Below, in pieces: positions 34,047 through 34,663 of a stretch of DNA of 34,663 nt. Both the position numbers and the translations under genes were made by a program. The stretch is from Candidatus Neomarinimicrobiota bacterium. Lineage in GTDB: Bacteria > Fidelibacterota > UBA8477 > JABMPR01. The DNA is taken from assembly GCA_034716895.1 (NCBI GenBank), contig JAYEKW010000041.1, positions 1-34,663 of the forward strand. The letters are read 5' to 3'. Under the pieces are notes generated by a model. It ran no database searches. It had not been told where the DNA came from and saw nothing but the letters and a program-made list of their open reading frames with translations. Position 1 is the first letter of the stretch. Each line of letters opens with the position of its first letter.

Positions 34047-34663
34047 CTATCCGGGTTAATTCACGGGTTTTGCTGATGATGGAAGGGTAGCTGAGATCCA
34101 GGATGTTAGCCATTCTGTTCTTATTGTAACCATATTTTTCATAAAGGTAGTGGATCATCTCCCGTTCAAATAGTTCATTGATCTCATCCCAGTTCAGTTC
34201 TCCATGTTGATGAATAAAGCCCTGGAGATCATGGGTCTCTGAAGGAGGGCTTTGATCCTTACCGGGTAACAGATAACCGCGCACTTTAAGCCGTTCCCGA
34301 ATGGAATACAGGGTGGATGCCGGTAGAGCAAGTTTTTTTGCCAGCTGTCTACTGTTCAATTCATTTGCAGCGTGATAGAGTATGAGTTGATGTTGAAAAG
34401 TATCCTTGATTTCCTTCCAGGGTTTGCCACCGGCAAAGGCAAAAACATCAATATTCTTACTGCTCTTGGCTGTTACTGGCGCTGGTTTTGAATCATGGAG
34501 CAATTTATGATAGGCATCAACTACCTTTCTACGATCACCGATCAGGCAAATTCCCTGTTCTGCATATCGCATTGAATGATCATGTCCCAATTTGTAGTAG
34601 TATTCGGCTTGACCCAGGTCCTGATAGTGTGTTCTATGGATATCCCCCAGGTAAAGGCATTGT
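34024..34663 (-). CDS. TPR protein with two Fis-type helix-turn-helix regions (partial, runs off the window)
   Basis: The minus-strand frame stays open to the end of the window, so the 5' part of the gene is missing; at least 212 codons are visible. The window-end part reads as tetratricopeptide repeat (CLYLGDIHRTHYQDLGQAEYYY shortened here, then LGHDHSMRYAEQGICLIGDR). Two Fis/NtrC-like DNA-binding segments follow: FQHQLILYHAANELNSRQLA with PASTLYSI, and EREMIHYLYEKYGYNKNRMA with YPSIISKTREL. A TTG at 34590 is not a real start because coding continues upstream. This fits the C-terminal end of a TPR-containing transcription regulator, possibly of the sigma-54 activator kind, though no AAA+ domain is within view. 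Confidence 0.72.
   Translation of the reverse strand, partial: QCLYLGDIHRTHYQDLGQAEYYYKLGHDHSMRYAEQGICLIGDRRKVVDAYHKLLHDSKPAPVTAKSSKNIDVFAFAGGKPWKEIKDTFQHQLILYHAANELNSRQLAKKLALPASTLYSIRERLKVRGYLLPGKDQSPPSETHDLQGFIHQHGELNWDEINELFEREMIHYLYEKYGYNKNRMANILDLSYPSIISKTRELTRIDGHFLPN

Noticed and set aside
34024-34590. Complete gene starting at TTG 34590
   Set aside because: The frame continues upstream with TPR-like coding sequence to the window end, so the gene is partial.

Overview
The window looks like a chromosomal segment of a Gram-negative, outer-membrane bacterium of the FCB superphylum. Several secreted proteins end in a type-IX-secretion/FlgD-like C-terminal domain (an NPFN-type motif followed by a GxYxxR-like end). 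A TonB-dependent receptor carries an N-terminal carboxypeptidase-regulatory domain, and there is a PorV-like protein. No SusD-like protein is present, which argues against a classical Bacteroidetes polysaccharide locus and fits lineages such as Neomarinimicrobiota, Calditrichota or KSB1-like groups (inference; there is no rRNA or other marker in the window).

Layout. 1-600: small palindromes of REP type and a degraded hipA-like remnant. 638-3813 (minus): a sodium:solute symporter and a transmembrane acetyltransferase of the HGSNAT/NagX type, separated by a 266-base gap that could fold into nested hairpins. 4005-13416 (plus): a GH36/GH27-like alpha-galactosidase or alpha-N-acetylgalactosaminidase, a sugar-1-phosphate nucleotidyltransferase, a GH114 lipoprotein, a second sodium:solute symporter, a 690-residue predicted TIM-barrel glycosidase and a purple-acid-phosphatase-like enzyme. 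13635-14873: a ROK-family repressor. 15192-28189: a DUF4874/DUF4832 secreted protein, a PorV-like protein, a TIG-domain lipoprotein, the TonB-dependent receptor, a 704-residue secreted protein, a GH114 enzyme with a binding module and sorting domain, and a protein with two tandem CBM9/DOMON-like modules. 28285-32175: a GHMP sugar kinase, a Tat-exported GH109 alpha-N-acetylgalactosaminidase, a DUF2271-like lipoprotein and a CBM9-like protein. 32311-34663 (minus): unrelated housekeeping-type genes (cold-shock protein, SH3 lipoprotein, YgjP-like metallopeptidase, and a partial TPR/Fis-type regulator running off the window).

How the genes may work together. Endo-alpha-1,4-polygalactosaminidase family enzymes (GH114, two copies), a GH109 enzyme, a clan-D alpha-galactosidase/alpha-GalNAcase, a kinase of the galactokinase superfamily and a nucleotidyltransferase all point to an alpha-linked galactosamine/GalNAc polymer, such as Pel-like or galactosaminogalactan-like exopolysaccharide, or another alpha-GalNAc glycan. 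The HGSNAT-like membrane acetyltransferase suggests an unusual step: re-acetylating terminal galactosamine so that alpha-GalNAc exo-enzymes can remove it, by analogy with lysosomal heparan breakdown. A perfect palindrome with a 14-base core occurs both upstream of the ROK gene and in the divergent promoter region at 3814-4004, and is a candidate operator. The enzyme families are read from sequence motifs; the substrate and the order of steps are inference.
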